Below, piece by piece: positions 21,614 through 27,427 of a stretch of DNA of 27,427 bases. The notes beneath the pieces are model-generated. The model worked only from the letters and a program-made list of their open reading frames with translations. It had not been told where the DNA came from and made no database searches. Within the stretch, counting starts at the first letter, position 1, and each line of letters opens with the position of its first letter. Source of the DNA: Dimargaris cristalligena (taxonomy: Eukaryota > Kickxellomycota > Dimargaritomycetes > Dimargaritales > Dimargaritaceae). The translations under genes were made by a program, and so were the position numbers. The DNA is taken from NCBI GenBank assembly GCA_027576995.1, contig JANBQC010000259.1, forward strand, positions 1-27,427, in the 5' to 3' direction.

Positions 21614-23408
21614 GGTGGATAAGGTGTACTCTCAGAAAACGCGTAAATGTAATTGAAATGGGCGAGAGAGAAAGAAAGAAAAAGTAAAGAATGGTTGAAT
21701 CAAGAAATAGTAAAAGTAAACGAATGGGCCATGGAGAAAACACGAATATAGAGGCGATTCAATAGTAGAAATTTGGAAATGGAGGTTTAAGCTAGTTAGG
21801 CGATAATAGAAAGGGAAGACTTTCTCCCGCGTTAGTGGTTGGCGGCCCTTCGCTTCACCGCCCAAGGGGCTTCGAGGCCACGGAAACGGAAGAATGAGGG
21901 GCGGAAGCGCCAAAAAGTTATAGCACTAACTATTCCCAAGTGGTCACCCACCTCAGTACTAAATTAGCTGATACCAACTTAACTTCGCAGATCTAACGGG
22001 ATACGGTGCAAACCGGTACATATGGCCATAACTGAAAAGTTTGGGTCAAGCCCTATGATATTGACTATTAACTAGCCGTTTAACCATCTAATTGATTGCA
22101 GTTTGATTATTTATTGTGGCTGGACTAGCATGCCCTTAGTAACCCTATTAATCCATAAATTTAACTTTCTTTGGTCTCAGACCTTCCCTCCGAAAGAGGA
22201 CGGCCTCCAAGAGCTTTTCAATTCCTCTAGGAATCAAATCATTGTTTTCAGTATATTTTTTCGATTCTTTATATTCTATCAGAGTGGCAGACTTTCTGAC
22301 CACATGCCTCAGTGACACAATGATCTTTCATTGAGGAGCTATGTGGTCACAGTAGTAATAATCAGTAATAATGGATACATATAATCTGGTCGCTCCCCAC
22401 TGGGTGAACGGTAATTCCTCTCCTAACTCCGATTTTTCTATTCTTTTTGAGCAATCAACATAACCAGGGTTGTACTGGAAACTACCTGTGACTATATTAA
22501 TAAACCTGTACTTATCTATATTTTCTACCTGCGATTTAATTTATTTCCTTTTTCGGACGCCTTTGGCACAACAGTTTTATCTAACACCTGAACTGGTTTA
22601 CCACACATAACCAGTCTACCCAAGTACGGGTATATTGTTCGTTTAAAGGACCAGCTGGCGATGAGTCGGCGGCTACTAATGGATGCCACGCTGTCTGTGT
22701 TCATACCATTTCCAATACATTCGCATGGGCGAAGTTCAACTCAACTGTGCAAGGTTATAAATGTTATGGAAATGTGAATACATGTTGTATATTTATTTTT
22801 AACTAATACTATCAGTCTCCGCAAGCGGTGTTCTCATTCTACACACAAGTGAAGTCTCCCACCCATGTTATTAACTAGGAATCTGTTGAATCAAGGCTTT
22901 CGATATCGGCCATCCCCAGCATATCCTTATACACGCCCCGAATCCCATTAGGTATTGTGTCAGGCCCAAGGCATCATAATCCCGTCGGCACTTTAATAGA
23001 ACCGCCTTATTATTAGGGGTAAGCTCTAGCATAGGTGCTAAACTTGACATCGCATACCAATTCCAGTGCTCCGTCTATTATAGGGTCACATGTATAGTAC
23101 GCCGATCTAGTTAGGCTATCTGTTAAATTGATGCTCGAGGCCGCTACTGTTTTATTTATGAGTTCAATTACTACGCAAGGCCTATTTTTAAATACCCACA
23201 TATACCCGCAACTGTGGGTTTGCTGTTCAACATTTCATATATTTGTGGCTGGTTAGTCCATGCATTACCCACAATAGCCCTCTCGTTCCCTTTACACATT
23301 CCGTTCAGTACCTCAACCTTCTTACTTCCCCCCGTCTCTTCGGGCATCTCTAGTCCCATTGTCCCCTCCCCCGCCCCACTTTGCAGTATTGACCAACGGT
23401 GTTTCCCC
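21614..23408. other. Divergent promoter region between NCBP2 and CCZ1
   Basis: The two genes are transcribed away from each other across 1.8 kb. Open frames at 22103-22315 (+), 23013-23201 (-) and 23171-23497 (-) show no domain. An open frame also extends CCZ1 upstream to 23214 with a hydrophobic stretch. I treat it as 5' flank because the conserved CCZ1 N-terminus begins just after the ATG at 23409. Confidence 0.5.
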
Positions 23409-26400
23409 ATGGGTAACGAATCAAAAACCGTTCGCCATGACCCTTCCCTGGCCTTTTTCACAGTGTTTAACCCCGCACTCGGTCCCGACGAAGACACCGC
23501 CCATGAACAGTTATTGTATTATGTCGCCTCGTCGAACCATCCGCAGTCCGGCAAAAGTCCGCCCCGTGCGGATGGGGGGGATTCACCTATAGTCACTTCT
23601 ACTTCGGCTCCGCCCACCCCCACCACCACGACCATTCCCGTCACAGTGGCGCCGAACACCCCAACTCAGCCGTTCGCTAGCAGCGGCCGGGCCTACTCCA
23701 GTGGCGACGCTACAGCAGCAGCAGCCCCCTTGGCCATTCCCCATTCGCCGCTTCCGCCCTCCACCGAGTCCCCCTCCCTATCGCTTTCGACCTCCCCCAA
23801 TCAACCGGGCGGCGGTCGATTGTCCAGCAGCGGTCAGAAACCCGGCTGGGGGGAATACCTCTGGAATGGCGTCAAGTACTCCTTTGGCACAGCGTCCCAT
23901 TCGCCATCGGTTGCCTCGGCGGTGCCAACCAGTCCGCCCATCGTGGGCTCATCCCCACGGCTCTCCATGTCGGTGTCCACTGCTGCTCCCGACGACCAGT
24001 ACCTGCACTTCCCCTTCGCTACCGAACCCTTCTCCACCACTCAAACCGCCTCGGCGGCCACCATTCCGCTGGATGCGAAAATCCGGCAAATCGGCCTCAT
24101 CCAGGGTCTAGCCACATGTGCCTCGTAAGTCATCCCTGTGGATAATTGGATTGCAGCGCATCTCTATGACGGCGATATTTTGGTAGTATATTGGACCGAA
24201 TACCCCGGGTATTTTCGGACATAGCAGATTGAACATGTTGGTGTTTTTCATCAATGGCTATTTTGGCTAGCCTATGGGTATTGATCCCAGCTTAATGCCC
24301 ATTTTCCGGACCATCGTCACTGTTCAAGACTACTCATATAAGTATGTTACTTATTTCTCTGTAAACCATCACCTATCATTTTGTGGCTGGTTTCTCGCTC
24401 TCTAGGACGTTTTCGTCGGACGAGACCTGGTATAGTATCCACGCCCATAAAACCCGGATTCTGGTTTATCGACCGGAGCCGAATATTTGGGTATCCCTGG
24501 TAAGCCATTACTTATTATGGCACTGCAAGTGGCCGTATGTTAAATCCACCCATTTCCGACCCGGTTTCTGCATCGCTATTCCCAGCCCCTAATATATATG
24601 CAATAAGCTCATTTACACCTGTCGATTATTATGATATTACCATATCCAACAACTTAGGGTGTAAATCTAGGCTATACCGTAGATGGACCCGAGCAGAACT
24701 ACGTATACAATGAGAAGGAAGTTAGCGACGATGAGCTGGCAACTCTCGTTATCCAATCCTACCAGACTTATTGTGTAAGTCAATAAGCTGGTGCCCTTAA
24801 TGGTGTGGTATATGGGTGTATTGTGTGTAATTCCCGCAGGTCTGGCACAATAGGCGCCTCCCCTTTGGCTATTGTTACTAAGATGTATAGGATCCCTTTT
24901 ATTGACCTATTTTTATATTGGTTTTACATTATCTTCTTCTGGTGCCAAGCTCTTGTATAATAGCTTTTCGGCCACTCTGAATATCACCCCGCCCCACTTG
25001 GGTGTTCGGCTACTTCGGCGTCAGTTGGAAGACTATTACGGCGACTTGGTATGGCAATGGAACTTTCGTGATTTTTCACTCTTTCAAACGCTTCGAGGTA
25101 CGTCCCATAACAACTGGCACGTTTTGGTACATCATATTATTAACAATCGGATCAGATAGGCCATTCTAGAATAGATTCGGGGGTTACGTCAAATTAGACA
25201 TATTCCGACAGTACGAAATAGCTGGTATAAACCGATGAATATGTCATTGATGCGTGCTTGCTCTTGGTATGATTGTATTTATTTGAATCCCCGAATGGCG
25301 GTCTTATTTCCAGGTATTCCCTCCCAGATGCTCCCGAAGTCAACATTTAGCAAGTTCCAGGCTCTCTTCAGCGATGTTGAGGCGCAGACATGTCCTGCCG
25401 CCGGGACCATGATGGTGCTGTGGCGGAGGCAGTTGGTTTGGTCCACCGGTTTGGAAGCCGACGACGTTTACACGCTGTATTGGTATCTAGCTGCCACCTA
25501 TGGCCAGACTGCCTTGGAATCGGTGAATGATATTAAGCCACCGGTGAGTCAACTACCCTATTTCTAGTCCACACAATGACCTTAAATTCATTGTAATAGA
25601 GTCGCTCCGATACTCGGGCAAAATTTTTAAGAGTAGGGGATCGGCTATTGTCTATTGGCTATATAATTTACTGCGTTTACTCCCGGGCTAGCCTAATTAA
25701 TCCCTCCGCACCATTTAAATTCTTGACTGTAATGCTACCATCCCATTCTATTAGGGCGGTTCATCGTGGTATACCTTGAACCCTTTCGGGTCAAACAAAA
25801 GTAAGCGACATAGCTTGTCGTCATTATCCGGCCCTATAGCGAGTGACGCACCTCCAGAGCACGAGCTCTCACTATCCTCAGAGTCCGCTGGGCTAGATGA
25901 GGAGAGGCGCATTAAATTTATCCGACCACTATCCGAAGATGCGTTTCGGCCCAAGACTGCGCCGCCAGAGCGAACCAAACGGGCCCCCCATCATTTACGG
26001 CGGTCCCGTAGTCGCAAAAAGGAGGCACCGGGTGAGGTGCTGTACCTAGGAGACGCCGGCCAAGCCCACCGCTGTGTTCTACTAACTGTAAGTACCCTGT
26101 GTGTAATTTGTTGGGCGACCTATACTGTGCTATGTTCTAAAAATGGTTACGCATGGCCCACGCAGTCGAGTCTCGTATATTGGGTATGGGGATGAAACCA
26201 AACGTAATTTGTTAATTACCCTGCCTCTATCCTTTTTCTGCGTCATTTCTTCCGGGGCCTTACCTTTGGTGGCGTACTTGTTATCATGTGGAAATCAAAT
26301 ATGTATATATGTAGTACGACCGATGTTTTTTGGTGTGCGTATTACTCCCCGAACAGGCTGCCCAGCAGTCGGCCGATCAGTCCCCCGAACCGACCGCCGA

Positions 26401-26917
26401 CTCCGAGGGGTTAGAAGTTGGGTCTGAGAATGGGGATCATCGGCCCACGCCCACCAGTCCAGCGACGATGAACGAGGATATCAAAAAACTAGTAGCTGAG
26501 CATGCCCCCAGCCTGAGCACCGCAGTGACCACCCACTGGCATGACGTCCAAATGCTTATCACCGGCCTGGGGCTGCGGGGGTTCCGTTTCGTGCACATGA
26601 ACTACGTGAACCTCGCCCTGCACGCGTCCTGGATGAACCCCTTTAGGGGACCCCTGGCCGAGCATACGCCCGGCCGGGCCATTAATGCCACGCTCCACCA
26701 ACATATCCGCCAGCTGCACGAACAGTTTGAACGCCAGCAGGGGGAACTGCGCGAAGGGGCCGTTTGCACCCTAAAGAATGGGTGGGTGGCGGGGGTCCGT
26801 AACCAGGAATGCGAATACTATGTGGTTATAGATAAGCCCGGATCTAACCTGTTGTCCGTTGACGACTGTTTGCGCCAGGTGAGCGGCCTATTTATTAATA
26901 ACGTGTTTTTGGATTAA
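23409..26917 (+). CDS. CCZ1: Vacuolar fusion protein CCZ1
   Basis: CCZ1 pairs with MON1 as the guanine-nucleotide exchange factor for Rab7/Ypt7, driving endosome, autophagosome and vacuole fusion. Seven exons, 23409-24124, 24406-24499, 24658-24774, 24950-25097, 25314-25543, 25755-26087 and 26357-26917, join in frame to 732 aa. Introns are 281, 158, 175, 216, 211 and 269 nt; four donors are GTAAGT or GTAAGC, the others GTACGT and GTGAGT. Family matches by eye, in order: LAFFTVFNPALGPDED (14-29, first longin strand); IRQIGLIQGLATCASTFSS; RPEPNIWVSLGVNLGY; LGVRLLRRQLEDYYGDLV; QLVWSTGLEADDVYTLYWYL; GEVLYLGDAGQAHRCVLLT; FRFVHMNYVNLALHASW; and the closing LFINNVFLD, like the human end. It is longer than human CCZ1 because of a Ser/Thr/Pro/Ala-rich insert in exon 1 (about 50-205) and a charged insert in exon 6 (RRSRSRKKEAP). 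The exon 4 acceptor is CCAAG, which is unusual. A strand expected after VLLT is not found, so the junction between exons 6 and 7 is the weakest part. Confidence 0.88.
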
Positions 26918-27372
26918 GGGCCAACTGGGCTGTGTGTGCTGTTTTCCTTTCCTTCTCCTGGTTAGTCAACATGAAAAGGTGTGGATAAGGGGGAGGGGGT
27001 GTATTTCACCGATATACTTCACCACAGAGATTAGCTGGTGTATTTGGACTAATTGACCCAAAACAGGAGATGGCCATGGCTCAAGTGTTTTTCAGTTAGG
27101 TAGGCTGGATTGATGTACAATTATACAGCTGGCCTACCGATCCCTTGTGTATTCCAATGCGAACGCATGGTCTGTGTTCCACGCATCCTTTAGCTATAAT
27201 GGTCTCACCCCTTCGCCACCCTTCCCCCCTTGAAAGTAAAACAATCTGACACCCCCGCTTCCCCTTACACATTCCAACTCCATCTACACCCCCCCCCGCG
27301 TTTTTTATTGCTCACAAGGGGTGGGGCGTAATTAAACCCCCGGTGGAGGGGGGTCTTGTGGGTAGTTTTGCA
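26918..27372. other. 3' flank of CCZ1
   Basis: No open frame or RNA gene was seen. Sequence quality or complexity falls toward the right, with several C and G runs (from about 27289 on). Confidence 0.5.
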
Positions 27373-27427
27373 CCCCCCCCCCCCCCCCCCCCCCCCCGGG
27401 CCCCCCCCCCCCCCGCCCGCGGGGGGG
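27373..27427. repeat. Poly-C/poly-G low-complexity contig end
   Basis: Twenty-five C residues (27373-27397) are followed by GGG, fourteen more C, short GC sequence and a closing run of seven G. Nothing like a telomere repeat is present. The position at the very end suggests an assembly or amplification artefact rather than biology. Confidence 0.85.

Noticed and set aside
1..27427. Search for CRISPR arrays, operons, insertion sequences and transposon ends
   Set aside because: No spaced repeats of CRISPR type, no transposase or integrase motif and no long terminal or inverted repeats were found by eye. The genes are eukaryotic and individually transcribed.

Overview
The window is nuclear DNA from a fungus. 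Several genes are split by spliceosomal introns with GTRNGT-type donors and CAG/TAG acceptors, coding DNA is clearly richer in GC than the AT-rich spacers, and the recognisable proteins are eukaryotic housekeeping factors: COP9 signalosome subunit 1, the nuclear cap-binding small subunit, and the CCZ1 half of the Rab7 exchange factor. The sequence does not fix the lineage. An early-diverging fungus, for example Zoopagomycota, is my guess and no more. The right edge (27373-27427) is a poly-C/poly-G stretch that looks like a contig end.

Layout, left to right. 1-583: spacer with a short heptamer repeat. 584-1718 (+): an unrecognised protein-coding locus whose reading frame is broken twice. 1719-3025: AT-rich spacer. 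3026-5521 (-): CSN1, six exons, 449 aa. 5522-7501: spacer. 7502-8899 (-): an intronless 465-aa J-domain protein fused to a TMEM185-like membrane region. 8900-11581: spacer with two compound GA/GT microsatellites. 11582-12482 (+): a doubtful exon-like series running into the next gene. 12467-14284 (+) and 18306-20117 (+): two intronless secreted 5'-nucleotidase paralogues in direct orientation, 4 kb apart. 20488-21613 (-): NCBP2 (CBP20), four exons, 200 aa. 21614-23408: spacer. 23409-26917 (+): CCZ1, seven exons, 732 aa. 26918-27427: spacer and low-complexity end.

The genes do not form one pathway. CSN1 regulates cullin deneddylation, NCBP2 binds mRNA caps in the nucleus, and CCZ1 acts with MON1 on late endosomes and vacuoles. 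The two 5'-nucleotidases are probably exported and would scavenge phosphate and nucleosides outside the cell. The most interesting points are the four-fold repeat in the J-domain membrane protein and the second nucleotidase. The latter keeps its metal centre but has lost the usual nucleobase-stacking Phe and a conserved Gly. All exon models come from reading splice sites and from family alignment remembered by eye; none has transcript support.
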